A stretch of 64,000 nt of DNA, from NCBI GenBank assembly GCA_023101725.1, contig JALJCO010001324.1, positions 62,001 through 126,000 of the forward strand. The letters are read 5' to 3'. The position numbers were made by a program, and so were the translations under genes. Origin of the DNA: Atherinomorus stipes. Its lineage: Eukaryota > Chordata > Actinopteri > Atheriniformes > Atherinidae. Numbering within the stretch: the stretch's first letter is position 1; each line of letters opens with the position of its first letter. Shown one piece after another: positions 1-12,851 of this stretch. The notes under the pieces were generated by a model. It saw only the letters and a list, made by a program, of their open reading frames with translations, searched no databases and was not told where the DNA came from.

Positions 1-574
1 TGATGAGGAAGCACAGCCGACTGGGGGGAACGCAACGCTAGCAAGTCAGCATGTGTAAGTAAACAAGGGGAAACCCTCCGTATTTCAGAAGGAGCAAGTT
101 AAACGGGTTTTCAGTGGAAGGAGGCCTTTAAAAATCTGTCTTTCTGACACGTTTTGATGTCACACCAACATTCATTTTGCGCATTTTCGAGCCGTCACTG
201 CCCAGAGGCGTCCCGGGGCTCAGAAACAGCACTATGTAAGATTCCCATCCGGGCCGCGACTGTCACGTTGGCTGTCACGACTATTGGCTGCAGCACCGCG
301 TCACTCACTAGCAACCGGATGTAAACCAGGGATCAACATCACGAATGTTTTGAACGCCGTTCATATCAGATTCGGTAAAGAAACATTACAGGAGGAAGAG
401 AGGAAAAGGAAGAGAGGAAGGGACAGAACAAGAGTCAAGATAAGACTGTCTTTTACTGGCTGGAGTGAATCACGGTGCAGGTACGATACAAGATGGATGC
501 TAGTTTAGTCGCCGATAGGGGGCGCGTCACTGAGAAAACTGCTAAAAGTTCCGTTGTGTGTCTTTAAGGCGATG
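1..574. other. Left-edge sequence, no gene recognised
   Basis: No recognisable protein, RNA or repeat. A GTAAGT-type splice-donor-like string lies near position 54, so the edge could be the end of an exon of a gene to the left, but nothing supports that beyond the motif. A short open frame of 74 codons (284-508) has no recognisable domain. Confidence 0.3.
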
Positions 575-790
575 CATCTTATTTCAAGAAATCTTATCGA
601 GAAAATTTTGCTTGTTCTATTTGCAGATTTTTTTTGCTCATTACAAGCAAAAGAAAAAAAGAAAGAAAAAATATATATGTTTTTTTTCCTTTTTCTTTTT
701 TACTCATTTTTAGAGTGGCCAATATATATTTTTTTTTTGCTTGTAATAAGCAAAAAAAAATTCTGCCAAGAATTACACCCCAAGAAGACT
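575..790. repeat. Palindromic MITE family A, internal fragment
   Basis: Contains the inner part of a short inverted-repeat element seen several times in the window: a GCATCTTATTTCAAGAAATC block followed by two facing GCTTGTAATAAGCAAA-type blocks. The same blocks recur at 25445-25674, 40070-40313 and 43455-43857, so this is a dispersed non-autonomous DNA transposon. The ends are missing here. Confidence 0.6.
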
Positions 791-2141
791 GCTGCTTGTT
801 GGGGAGTACAGACCTGGTAATGTGGCTGCTGCCAGCTGATGGAACAGTTAGTCAACATTCTCTATTTTTCATGGTATTATGTCACTTCAGACATTCATGT
901 GGTGTCAAAAATAATCCATAAATAAGCCAAAAATAATCACGTTCATACTAACTCGTACCTCCAAGCCAAAGTCATGCAGATTTAATTTGTAGCATTTATT
1001 TATTTTATTACTTAAAACTCGAAATCTAAATTTGGCAGTCAATTACCAGTTAAGCTTTCATGTTCAGTACATTTAAGCATCAGGGGGCTTTATTATGATT
1101 TCATTATTATGCTACGATAGGAAGCATAAACTACAGGGGTGACGTCTGTAATGCTGGCACACGTTACTGGACTCCTAACCTGCACAGATTTAACGCCACA
1201 CACTTAACAGTGATGAAAGACGGATCGCACGTCTCATCTCTCATCTGTGTGATGTTCAGAGAGCACCACATGCTAATCCAGTTTACAGCAGAGTATCACG
1301 TCTTTCACTCTTAATATTATAAACCCACCCAATAATATCCATCCACCCACTCGGTGAACTTTATTAACCTCCATATGAATTTTTCAAAGTAGTTTGATTA
1401 GTTTCTTCCCAACCAAGTTGCTGCATCTCCCTACGTGGGCGACCGTGTTTTTTACTGACAAAACGCAGCAAGTGACCGGAAATGTCAACACAATCCAGAA
1501 GACAAGGACGTTTAGAAGTGGGCGGGGCAAAAAAAAGGTGAATATCTGTTGTTTTTTTTTTATTATTATTTTGGGTAAATTTAGATATAAATATACCTGG
1601 TAAGATTTGAGTTTTTGCAGTGCAGCATCAGCCTTAAAGAGACCAGAACAAGCATCATGCAGGTGTAGAAGCACAGAAATGGTGATGCACTGAGGAAAAC
1701 CTCATGCTTTTTTGAAAGCACATGTATCTAGCAGGATCTGAGTCAGCTTCAGGAGGCTGTGGGTGTTTTCTTGCAGGGGCTACAGAAGTGTGGAGTGTTA
1801 CAGCGTCCTGCAGGAACGAGGACAGGAAAACCTGCTCCAGCCCACCAGAAGGGTCTGATCTTAATTAAAGTCATGACCCAGAATAAGAAGACAAGGACAG
1901 AGCTGCTGTTTAACCTCCATCCTGCAGGTGTTACACTGAATGAAATCAGAGACGTGTTGTTTTACTAAAGCTACAAAAATCTGACTTCCAGACATAAACA
2001 GAATATGAGGAAGGCAGGGTTCCCACTCTTTTCTTAAAGTAATTTTCAGGACTTTTCCAGCTGCTACAGTACGAGTCAACTTATCACAACGTAGACTAAT
2101 AAATTCCACCCCAAGCTTTTGGAGAAGTGTTTTACAATTGT
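791..2141. other. Non-coding stretch with one MITE family A end
   Basis: No gene recognised. At about 1580-1630 the sequence carries the GAGTTTTTGCAGTGC terminus of MITE family A. Around 2016-2030 there is a GCAGGGTTCCCAC motif of the kind that ends some fish DNA transposons; a related string lies beside the second minisatellite at about 48842. Confidence 0.4.
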
Positions 2142-5100
2142 AGCAGTGATGAAGCAGAGACGAAGCAACAACAAAGCAGACACGAAGCAGCGACGAAGCA
2201 GAGACGAAGCCAAGACGGAGCAGAGACGAAGCAGCGACGAAGCAGAGACGAAGCAACAACGAAGCAGAGCCGAAGCAGACACGAAGCAGCGACGAAGCAG
2301 AGACGAAGCAGCGACGAAGCAACAACGAAGCAGAAACGAAGCAGCGACAAAGGAACAAAGAAGCAGAGCCAAAGCAGCGACGAAGCAGAGATAAGGCAGG
2401 GATGAAGCAGCGTTGAAGCAACAACGAAGCAGACACGAAGCAGCGATGAAGCAGAGACGAAGCAGCGACGAAGCAGAGATAAGGCAGGGATGAAGCAGCA
2501 ACGAAGCAACAACGAAGCAGAGCTGAAGCAGACACGAAGCAGCGACGAAGCAGTGACGAAGCAGACACGAAGCAGAGACGAAGCAGCGACGAAGCAGAGA
2601 TAAGGCAGGGATGAAGCAGCGACGAAGCAACAACAAAGCAGAGCCGAAGCAGACACGAAACAGCGACGAAGCAGTGACAAAGCAGACATGAAGCAGCGAC
2701 GAAGCAGAGACGAAGCAGCTACGAAGCAGAGATAAGGCAGGGATGAAGCAGCGATGAAGCAACAACGAAGTAGAGACTAAGCAGCGACAAAGCAGCGACG
2801 AAGCAGAGATAAGGCAGGGATGAAGCAGCGACGAAGCAACAATGAAGCAGACACGAAGCAGCGACGAAGCAGTGACGAAGCAGCGACGAAGCAACAACGA
2901 AGCAGAGCCGAAGCAACAACGAAGCAGAGCCGAAGCAGTGATGAAGCAGAGACAAAGCAGCGATGAAGCAGAGATAAGGCAGGGATGAAGCAGCGACGAA
3001 GCAACAATGAAGCAGACACGAAGCAGCGACGAAGCAGAGACGAAACAGCGACGAAGCAGAGATAAGGCAGGGATGAAGCAGCAACGAAGCAACAACGAAG
3101 CAGAGCCGAAGCAGACACGAAGCAGCGACGAAGCAGTGACGAAGCAGACACGAAGCAGCAACGAAGCAGAGATAAGGCAGGGACGAAGCAGCGAAGAAGC
3201 AGACACGAAGCAGCGACGAAGCAGCGACTAACCAGAGATAAGACAGGGATGAAGCAGCGACGAAGCAACAACAAAGCAGAGCCGAAGCAGACACGAAACA
3301 GCGACGAAGCAGTGACGAAGCAGACACGAAGCAGCGACGAAGCAGAGACGAAGCAGCGACGAAGCAGAGATAAGGCAGGGATGAAGCAGCGACGAAGTAA
3401 CAACGAAGCAGACATGAAGCAGCGCCAAAGCAGTGACGAAGCAGACACAAAGCAGCAACAAAGCAGAGACGAAGCAGCGACGAAGCAGAGATAAGGCAGG
3501 GATGAAGCAGCGACGAAGCAACAACGACGCAGAGCCGAAGCAGACACGAAGCAGCGACGAAGCAGCGACGAAGCAGCGACGAATCAACAACGAAGCAGAG
3601 CCGAATCAACAACGAAGCAGAGCCGAAGCAGCGATGAAGCAGAGACAAAGCAGCGATGAAGCAGAGATAAGGCAGTGACGAAGCAGCGACGAAACAACAA
3701 CGAAGCAGAGCCGAAGCAACAACGAAGCAGAGCCGAAGCAGCGATGAAGCAGAGACAAAGCAGCGATGAAGCAGAGATAAGGCAGGGATGAAGCAGCGAC
3801 AAAGCAACAATGAAGCAGACACGAAGCAGAGACGAAACAGCGACGAAGCAGAGATAAGGCAGGGATGAAGCAGCGACGAAGCAACAACGAAGCAGAGCCG
3901 AAGCAGACACGAAGCAGCGACGAAGCAGTGACGAAGCAGACACGAAGCAGCGACGAAGCAGAGACGAAGCAGCGACGAAGGAGAGATAAGGCAGGGATGA
4001 AGCAGCGACGAAACAACAACGAAGCAGACACGAAGCAGCGACGAACCAGTGATAAGGCAGGGATGAAGCAGCGACGAAGCAACAACGAAGCAGAGCCAAA
4101 GCAGACACGAAGCAGCGACGAAGCAGTGACGAAGCAGACATGAAGCAGCGATGAAGCAAGAACGAAGCAGAGCCGAAGCAGACACGAAGCAGCGACGAAG
4201 CAGAGACGAAGCAGTGACGAAGCAACAACGAAGCAGCGACGAAGCAACAATGAAGCAGAGCCGAAGCAGCGATGAAGCAGAGACAAAGCAGTGACGAAGC
4301 AGAGATAAGGCAGGGATGAAGCAGCGACGAAGCAACAATGAAGCAAAGCCGAAGCAGACACGAAGCAGAGATAAGGCAGGGATGAAGCAGCGACGAAGCA
4401 ACAATGAAGCAAAGCCGAAGCAGCGATGAAGCAGAGATAAGGCAGGGATGAAGCAGTGACGAAGCAGACACGAAGCAGCTACGAAGCAGAGACGTAGCAG
4501 AGCCGAACAACAACCAAGCAGAGCCGAAGCAGCGATGAAGCAGAGACGAAGCAGCGATGAAGCAGAGATAAGGCAGGGATGAAGCAGCGACGAAGCAACA
4601 ACGAAGCAGAGCCGAAGCAGACACGAAGCAGAGATAAGACAGGGATGAAGCAGCGATGAAGCAACAACGAAGCAACAACAAAGCAGCGAGGAAGCAGCGA
4701 CGAACCAGAGATAAGGCAGGGATGAAGCAGCAACGAAGCAACAACGAAGCAGAGCCGAAGCAGACACGAAACAGCGACGAAGCAGTGACGAAGCAGACAC
4801 GAAGCAGCGACGAAGCAGAGACGAAGCAGCGACGAAGCAGAGCTAAGGCAGGGATGAAGCAGCGATGAAGCAACAACGAAGCAGACACGAAGCAGCGACG
4901 AAGCAGAGATAAGGCAGGGATGAAGCAGCGACTAAGCAACAACGAAGCAGAGCCAAAGCAGCGACGAAGCAGTGACGAAGCAGACACGAAGCAGCGATGA
5001 AGCAGAGACGAAGCAGCGACAAAGCAGAGATAAGGCAGTGATGAAGCAGCGACGAAGCAACAACGAAGCAGAGCCCAAGCAGCGACGAAGCAGCGACGAA

Positions 5101-8100
5101 GCAACAATGAAGCAGAGCCGAAGCAGACACGAAGCAGCGACGAAGCAGAGACGAAGCAGCGACGAAGCAACAACGAAGCAGCGACGAAGCAACAACAAAG
5201 CAGAGCCGAAGCAGCGATGAAGCAGAGACGAAGCAGCGACGAAGCAGAGATAAGGCAGGGATGAAGCAGCGATGAAGCAACAACGAAGCAGAGCCAAAAT
5301 CAGACATGAAGCAGAGATAAGGCAGGGACGAAGCAACAACGAAGCAGAGCCGAAGCAGACACGAAGCAGCGACGAAGCAGTGACGAAGCAGACACGAAGC
5401 AGCGACGAAGCAGCGACGAAGGAGAGATAAGGCAGGGATGAAGCAGCGACGAAACAACAACGAAGCAGACACGAAGCAGCGACGAACCAGTGATAAGGCA
5501 GGGATGAAGCAGCGACGAAGCAGTGACGAAGCAGACACGAAGCAGCTACGAAGCAGAGACGAAGCAGAGCCGAACAACAACCAAGCAGAGCCGAAGCAGC
5601 GATGAAGCAGCGATGAAGCAGAGATAAGGCAGGGATGAAGCAGCGACGAAGCAACAACGAAGCAGAGCCGAAGCAGCGACGAAGCAGAGATAAGACAGGG
5701 ATGAAGCAGCGATGAAGCAACAACGAAGCAACAACAAAGCAGCGAGGAAGCAGAGACGAAGCAGCGACGAACCAGAGATAAGGCAGGGATGAAGCAGCAA
5801 CGAAGCAACAACGAAGCAGACACGAAACAGCGACGAAGCAGTGACGAAGCAGACACGAAGCAGCGACGAAGCAGAGACGAAGCAGCGACGAAGCAGAGCT
5901 AAGGCAGGGATGAAGCAACAACGAAGCAGACACGAAGCAGCGACGAAGCAGAGATAAGGCAGGGATGAAGCAGCGACGAAGCAACAACGAAGCAGAGCCA
6001 AAGCAGCGACGAAGCAGTGACGAAGCAGACACGAAGCAGCGATGAAGCAGAGACGAAGCAGCGACAAAGCAGAGATAAGGCAGTGATGAAGCAGCGACGT
6101 AGCAACAACGAAGCAGAGCCCAAGCAGACACGAAGCAGCGACGAAGCAGCGACGAAGCAACAATGAAGCAGAGCCGAAGCAGACACGAAGCAGCGACGAA
6201 GCAGAGACGAAGCAGCGACGAAGCAACAACGAAGCAGCGACGAAGCAACAACAAAGCAGAGCCGAAGCAGCGATGAAGCAGAGACGAAGCAGCGACGAAG
6301 CAGAGATAAGGCAGGGATGAAGCAGCGATGAAGCAACAACGAAGCAGAGCCAAAATCAGACACGAAGCAGAGATAAGGCAGGGACGAAGCAACAACGAAG
6401 CAGAGCCGAAGCAGACACGAAGCAGCGACGAAGCAGTGACGAAGCAGACACGAAGCAGCGACGAAGCAGAGACGAAGCAGCGACGAAGGAGAGATAAGGC
6501 AGGGATGAAGCAGCGACGAAACAACAACGAAGCAGACACGAAGCAGACACGAAGCAGCGACGAACCAGTGATAAGGCAGGGATGAAGCAGCGACGAAGCA
6601 ACAACGAAGCAGAGCCAAAGCAGACACGAAGCAGCGACGAAGCAGTGACGAAGCAGACATGAAGCAGCGAGGAAGCAAGAACGAAGCAGAGCCGAAGCAG
6701 ACACGAAGCAGCGACGAAGCAACAATGAAGCAGAGCCGAAGCAGACACGAAGCAGCGACGAAGCAGAGACGAAGCAGCGACGAAGCAACAACGAAGCAGC
6801 GACGAAGCAACAATGAAGCAGAGCCGAAGCAGCGATGAAGCAGAGACAAAGCAGCGACGAAGCAGAGATAAGGCAGGGATGAAGCAGCGACGAAGCAACA
6901 ATGAAGCAAAGCCGAAGCAGACACGAAGCAGAGATAAGGCAGGGATGAAGCAGCGACGAAGCAACAATGAAGCAAAGCCGAAGCAGACACGAAGCAGAGA
7001 TAAGGCAGGGATGAAGCAGCGACGAAGCAGTGACGAAGCAGACACGAAGCAGCTACGAAGCAGAGACGAAGCAGAGCCGAAGCAACAACCAAGCAGAGCC
7101 GAAGCAGCGATGAAGCAGAGACAAAGCAGCGATGAAGCAGAGATAAGGCAGGGATGAAGCAGCGACGAAACAACAACGAAGCAGAGCCGAAGCAGACACG
7201 AAGCAGAGATAAGACAGGGATGAAGCAGCGATGAAGCAACAACGAAGCAGACACGAAGCAGCGAGGAAGCAGAGACGAAGCAGCGACGAACCAGAGATAA
7301 GGCAGGGATGAAGCAGCAACGAAGCAACAACGAAGCAGAGCCGAAGCAGACACGAAACAGCGACGAAGCAGTGACGAAGCAGACACGAAGCAGCGACGAA
7401 GCAGAGACGAAGCAGCGACGAAGCAGAGCTAAGGCAGGGATGAAGCAGGGATGAAGCAACAACGAAGCAGACACGAAGCAGCGACGAAGCAGAGATAAGG
7501 CAGGGATGAAGCAGCGACGAAGCAACAACGAAGCAGAGTCAAAGCAGCGACGAAGCAGTGACGAAGCAGACACGAAGCAGCGATGAAGCAGAGACGAAGC
7601 AGCGACAAAGCAGAGATAAGGCAGTGATGAAGCAGCGACGAAGCAACAACGAAGCAGAGCCCAAGCAGACACGAAGCAGCGACGAAGCAGCGACGAAGCA
7701 ACAATGAAGCAGAGCCGAAGCAGACACGAAGCAGCGACGAAGCAGAGACGAAGCAGCGACAAAGCAACAACGAAGCAGCGACGAAGCAACAACAAAGCAG
7801 AGCCGAAGCAGCGATGAAGCAGAGACGAAGCAGCGACGAAGCAGAGATAAGGCAGGGATGAAGCAGCGATGAAACAACAACGAAGCAGAGCCAAAATCAG
7901 ACACGAAGCAGAGATAAGGCAGGGACGAAGCAACAACGAAGCAGACACGAAGCAGACACGAAGCAGAGACGAAGCAGCGACGAAGCAGAGATAAGGCAGG
8001 GATGAAGCAGCGACGAAGCAACAACGAAGTAGAGCCGAAGCAGACACGAAACAGCGATGAAGCAGTGACGAAGCAGACACGAAGCAGCCACGAAGCAGAG

Positions 8101-8110
8101 ATGAAGCAAA
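2142..8110. repeat. 6 kb minisatellite of 11-bp GAAGCA units
   Basis: About 540 tandem copies of an 11-bp unit of the form CGAAGCANNNN, with frequent variants CGAAGCAGCGA, CGAAGCAACAA, CGAAGCAGAGC and TAAGGCAGGGA. The units are organised in longer blocks: the marker GAGCCAAAAT occurs at 5291, 6347 and 7888, and GAGCCCAAGC at 5071, 6116 and 7657, so blocks of about 1.05 and 1.54 kb were duplicated. Because 11 is not divisible by 3 and the antisense unit has no stop, every antisense frame reads the same 11-residue cycle. This produces open frames up to 693 codons that are not genes. Confidence 0.97.
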
Positions 8111-8117
8111 AAACTTT

Positions 8118-11100
8118 CCTTTTATACATGTGGGCTGCGAAGACCGTATATTTACACTGTTATTTATGACTGGATGAGTTGCAATGTAGCTGTTTTGTCA
8201 TCTTCGTCTTTTATCTAAGATGAAAGTCGTGTCTGTGTCGGGATGTGGGCATTCGGGATGTTGGTGTCGCGGGAGCGGCTATATGGGGGATGGGGATTTC
8301 CCCTGTGCTTGTCCTGCGTGTGGGGCTCTGGGGGTCGCGGACGGAGCTGCGCTTTTCGCCGGGGTGCTTGGTTTTCGGCGGACCCGTAGTCGTGTCGTGT
8401 CGTATCGATGTTGGGGTGTCTGGCGTGGCTGTCGGGGTGTGGGGTTTTGTCCATATCGTTCAGCTCTAGTGTGTGGAGGTGGGGGGTTGCGGGGTGGCCG
8501 GGTCTTTTCCGCGCCGGGTGCCTGTCCTGCCCGGCTGCTGTGTCGGTCGGGGCTGGCCTGCGCCGGTGGTCTCGTGCGGGTTGGTCTCGCGTGGTCCGGG
8601 GGCTGGGGGCGGTGGACTTGTGGCGTGGGGGCTGGTGGCCCCGTGGTCCCCGTCCTTGGTATGTGTGGGTGGGTGTGTGACTGGAGGGGGGCGTGAATGC
8701 GGTTGTGTGTGTGTGTGGCTGCCTGTGGGGGTGTGTGGAGATGGGTGGGTGGGTGGGGGTGCATGGATGATAGGTGTTTGGGTGTGGGGGTGGTGGTGCA
8801 TTGGTGGGGTTTGTGTGTGCCGGGTTGGGGGGGCTTGGGTGGGGAGCGGGGATGGATCTGTTGGGGGATCGGATGCGGGGCGGGGGGGTGGGTGGGGGGT
8901 GTGTGTGGGTGGGTGGGTGGTGGCTCTGGCGGGGTTGGGGGGATTGTGCGTGTCGCGGCCTGGGTGGGGGTGCAGGCTTGGGTTTGGAGGGGGGCATGGA
9001 CACTGGGGGGGCGGATGTGCGGGGACTAACTGGCTATACAGGAGGGGTGGGAGGAGGATGGGATGGGGGAGTGTTGACGGGGGTAAAGTCGTTGGTTGTT
9101 TGAAGTAGGGTTTAGGGGTGATACAATAGAGTGGGGGAGGAAAGGGGAAAAAAAGAAAAAAAATATATAGCAGCTCTGCGTGCCTCTTGGGGGGTTTGCG
9201 AGGCCTGGGGATGTTGGGCCGGTGACTCTGGCCCCTCCGCCGACCCTTTCCGCTCCCGTCCCTTTTCCCCCCTCCCTGGCCTGGCGTGGTCGAGCGCCCC
9301 CAGGGGCCGAGGCTGGCCCCTCTGTGGTGAACGCCGGACGCCGGGCCGTGGGGGCGGCCATGCCTGCCCCCTTCTGCCCTGGGGGGATCCCGGGAGGCAG
9401 GGGTACCTAGTGCCGGTAACGGCTCTTCTTCCAGGGGGGGAATTCATACCCCCTGGTCTCCTTTCCCAAGACCTCCCCCCCCCCCCCCCCCGCTCTACCT
9501 CACACACACACACGTAGGGTTTTGGGGAGGGTGCGTGTCAAGCGGGCGTGGCGAGGGAGGGCACCAAAGTGCCTTTGCTTGCAACGTCTAGAGACAGCCT
9601 GCTCCCCAGTTTTAACCACACTTAGACACCTAAACACATAAAATAACAACAGCTCACAACCACTTCTGAGGGGCGGGCCATATAGTGTGTGGAGGGAGGG
9701 AGGTGCCAGTTGGGGGGTCATGCCCCCTACGCGACCCCACTCCCGGCATGACTTGGCACTGCCCCTCAGTTTTAACTGCAAACAACACACATCTTACACA
9801 ACAGTCATGAGCGGGGGTGGGGGGGGGGGACAGGGTCCTTTCATACCCTGGTCTCCCGGGCGCTACTGGGGGGAGGGGGGACAGTGGCTGCTTCACGCAC
9901 CAGTGGTTAGGGCTGGCTGCATTGCGGGGGATCTGCTGGCCTGGGGGTTGCCTGGCCTGCTGCGCCGGGGGGGGGGGGGGGGATGGGGGGGGGGGGGGGG
10001 GGGGGGACGTGTTGGGGGCTTGGAGCTCACGGCTCCTTCCCCGGCCCGAGCTACCACTCAGGAGGCACGAGGGCATGGGCAAGAGAGAGGTGGGTATGTG
10101 AGAATAATGAATGAGAGTGTGAAAGAGGAAATGTGGGAGGGAGGAACTTGGGCTGGAAGAGGGAGGAGATGTGGGTAAGTGGTTGGAGGAAAGGGGGATG
10201 GAGGAAGGAGTGGCATGCTCGTGAGTGTCTAGTAGTGATGGTCATGAGGGGCTGAAGGAAGGAAGGGGGGGAGTGTGATAGGTCAGAGGGATGGGCGGGG
10301 CTGGACATGTAAGGGGGGACTGTATGGGGTATTGGGGGTATAGGGAGGTGGGGGCGTATGTGTGGGGGGGTAGGGGAGGGGTTGGTGCAGTTATGTGGGG
10401 GAGTGCAGTGAGGAGTATGAGGAGGTGGGGGTAGGTGTGGACGGTAGAGGGGGAGGAGAGTGTTGGGGGTTGAGGGAGGAGTGAGTGTGGGTATGTAAGG
10501 TCGGAGGGCGGGTGGGTGGGTGTATGTGTGTGTGTGGGGGGTGCACGGAGGTGTTGGGTAGGGGCTGGGCGGTGTGGGCGGAGGTTCGTATCTCGGTATT
10601 CGTGCCGGGCATCTTGGTGTCGGTGTGGCTGCGGGTTGGTTGGGGGCCGGGCGCTTTGGTGGGGGGTGCGGTTTTGTTTGTGGCTTCCGGGGCTTTGTAT
10701 GCGGGGCGGGTGCGGGGGGGATCTGTATCTTGTGTGTGGTTGCTCTTGCGGTGTTGATGTCTTGGGTGCCCGTGTCTCGATGTGGAGGCGGTGACGGTAT
10801 ATCTTTCAGCCCTAGTGTTGGGGTAGGTGTGTGGGGAGTGTGTGTGTGAGCGTGGTGGCGGGGTGGGGGGTGGTAGAGGTGGTGGCGCCCTGGTGTCAGG
10901 TGTGTAGGGCAGGGACGTTGGGGTGGGGGCTGGCCTGCCCTGGGGGGCGTCGTCTGGGGGGTCCGGTCCTCCTGGGTTTCAGTTGGGCCGCCCGGGTCCG
11001 GGGGGGGGTGGCTGCTCCTGGGCGCTTGGGCCCTGGGCCCGGTGCTGTCTCCGCTCCGGGGGACGCCCGGCGCCCGGTGGGGTCGGCAGCTGCTGGTCTT

Positions 11101-11300
11101 GGTCCGCTGGGGCCTGGGCCCCCAGACTGCAGGGGGCTCCGGCTGGGGCCGCCTTTTGCCGCCCTTCGGGGGATGCATGTCCGCTCTTTGGGGGGGGGGT
11201 AGCTGGGATCTGGGCCTCTGGGTGGCTGCTGGGGGCCTGGGTCGTGAGCCTTGCGGGCTTCCTCCTCCTTGCAGAGACGAGGTTGCATCTGCATGACTGT
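8118..11300 (+). repeat. 3 kb G-skewed, GC-rich low-complexity block
   Basis: The plus strand is extremely rich in G over about 3 kb, with GT and GGGT runs, poly-G tracts (for example 9967-10010) and poly-C at 9474-9491, against AT-rich flanks. Two stretches, about 8225-8490 and 10590-10840, look like diverged copies of one sequence: both run through a GATGTTGG-like part to a TTCAGCNCTAGTGT-like end. Open frames on both strands are proline/histidine- or glycine-rich and match no family I know. It may be the body of a decayed retroelement, since a poly(A)-tailed segment follows, but that is inference. Confidence 0.7.
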
Positions 11301-11344
11301 ATCACCACGGAGCACCCTTTATTATGCATGTTGACACTGTGACA

Positions 11345-11492
11345 CTACTTCCCATTGCGATGACTAGGTTGTACCTCTTCTCTACTTCCCATTGCAATGA
11401 CTAGGTTGTACCTCTTCTCTACTTCCCATTGCGATGACTAGGTTGTACCTCTTCTCTGCTTCCCATTGCGATGACTAGGTTGTACCTCTTCT
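11345..11492. repeat. 37-bp tandem repeat, four copies
   Basis: Four head-to-tail copies of a 37-bp unit begin at 11345, 11382, 11419 and 11456, each starting CTACTTCCCATT or CTGCTTCCCATT and differing by a base or two. Confidence 0.95.
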
Positions 11493-11737
11493 CTGCGTAG
11501 TTCTGCGTGTGTTCGTATGATCTGAGGATATTTATCCACCTGCAGGTCCTCCTGTAGGGGATTGCTTGTTTTGTTTTCCAACAGAGACCTTGGTTGTTTA
11601 AGGATCGCGGTACAGATGTACCAGTGAACTGTGTAAGTGGATTCATGTTTTCTCTCCTCTCTCTCTTCCTCTTCCTTACTCCTCTCTCTCTGTTTCACTT
11701 TCTATCATTACCTCTGTTAACTTTCATTTCTCCCTTG

Positions 11738-11922
11738 TCAGGCCCAGCAGTATGAAATGGAATGGTGTAATAGACAAATGTTTAAATAAAGAAATAAAAT
11801 GAATAAACATGATATCAAGTGGAGCCTTATGTTCATAAAGCTCCGCTTGGTAAAGCAAAACTGTTCAACAGAATAAAGCAATCAGATTTCCATTCTGCTT
11901 GCTTCGATGCTGGACAGGACAA

Positions 11923-11956
<34 letters not shown>
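11738..11956 (+). mobile_element. Retroposon-like 3' tail with poly(A)
   Basis: An AT-rich segment with several AATAAA motifs (about 11782-11806) ends in about 30 adenines at 11926-11955. This looks like the 3' end of a poly(A)-tailed retroposon inserted in plus orientation. The family is not recognised; the G-rich block and 37-bp repeats just upstream could be part of the same insertion. Confidence 0.45.
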
Positions 11957-11958
<2 letters not shown>

Positions 11959-11959
11959 A

Positions 11960-12490
11960 AGATGAAACCTTTTCTATGTTTTAATCTTTTTGAAAAAGTT
12001 GTGCATGCTTTTATTTGTTCTTATTTGGACGACTGCAGTGCTCTTTATTCAGGTGTCTGCAGTAACGCACGGTCCCGTCTGCAGCCAGTCCAGAACTCCG
12101 CGGCACTTTTAACAGGGGCCAGGAAGCGTGAACACATCACCCCTATTTTAGCGTCTCTGCACGGCTGCCTACGTTTCAGGATAGATTTTAAAATCTTACT
12201 GTTTGTTTTAAAGCTGTAAGGGGACTGGCCCCCCAATACATTTCAGATTGCCTCCAAATTTATACTCTGAGGTCTGGGGGCCAGTTCCTGCTCTTGGTCC
12301 CAAAGACTAGACTTAAAGCCAGAGGACAGGGGGGGGGTTCTCTGTTGTCGGCCCTAGACTCTGGGACGCTCTGCCACTCCATGTCAGAACTGCCCCCACT
12401 GTGGAGAGCTTTAAGTCTCGTCTGAAGGCCACTTTCATTCTCTGGCTTTTAACACCACACGAGCTGTGTGGTCCTTTGTGTCTTTTATTT
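11960..12490 (+). mobile_element. L2-like LINE, C-terminal RT fragment (decayed)
   Basis: Translation of the plus strand gives, through stops and frame changes, the conserved C-terminal part of fish L2-type LINE polyproteins: the DCSALYSGV, RLQPVQN, EHITPILASLH and FRIDFKILL blocks in order, then a remnant of the later part of the domain with CRPTLG and FHSLAF-like strings. No catalytic reverse-transcriptase part is present. It is a dead 5'-truncated copy. Confidence 0.85.
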
Positions 12491-12595
12491 ATTTTTATTG
12501 TTTTGGCTGATTTGTATTTTGTTTTATTGTATTTTTAGTGTAGTTTATATATTATATATATTTTATTAATATATAAAATTATAAATATTTTATTA

Positions 12596-12600
<5 letters not shown>

Positions 12601-12658
<58 letters not shown>
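12601..12658. repeat. (TA)n microsatellite
   Basis: An uninterrupted run of alternating T and A. A second TA run lies at 12795-12849, just before a short Tc1-type element. Confidence 0.97.
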
Positions 12659-12661
<3 letters not shown>

Positions 12662-12696
12662 TACTCACAAAAAGTTATTCTCTTTTTTTAAATTTA

Positions 12697-12789
12697 TTAT
12701 TAGTTTTTTTAGTTTCTTGTCATTTGAATTACTGTTGTGAATTCAGCATTTCCTTTAATTGGAGGGTATGAATAATTTTGAGGACGACT

Positions 12790-12851
<62 letters not shown>

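Noticed and set aside
284..508. 74-codon frame near the left edge as a small gene
   Set aside because: No recognised domain, weak context, no splice or regulatory support.
2076..8129. Many long minus-strand open frames (up to 693 codons) with an 11-residue LLRRCFVSASS-type repeat, and Lys/Arg/Gln-rich plus-strand frames
   Set aside because: All three antisense frames read the same cycle because the DNA unit is 11 bp and stop-free. No start context, splice sites or domain; the pattern is what a minisatellite must give.
8215..9003. Pro/His/Thr-rich minus-strand frame (262 codons) and a similar one at 10051-11178
   Set aside because: They are the complement of a G/GT-rich low-complexity block. 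Overlapping frames on both strands look equally open; no domain is recognisable.
8118..11300. Ribosomal DNA or spacer as an explanation of the GC-rich block
   Set aside because: No 18S, 5.8S or 28S core sequence could be recognised; the skew is one-sided G rather than balanced GC.
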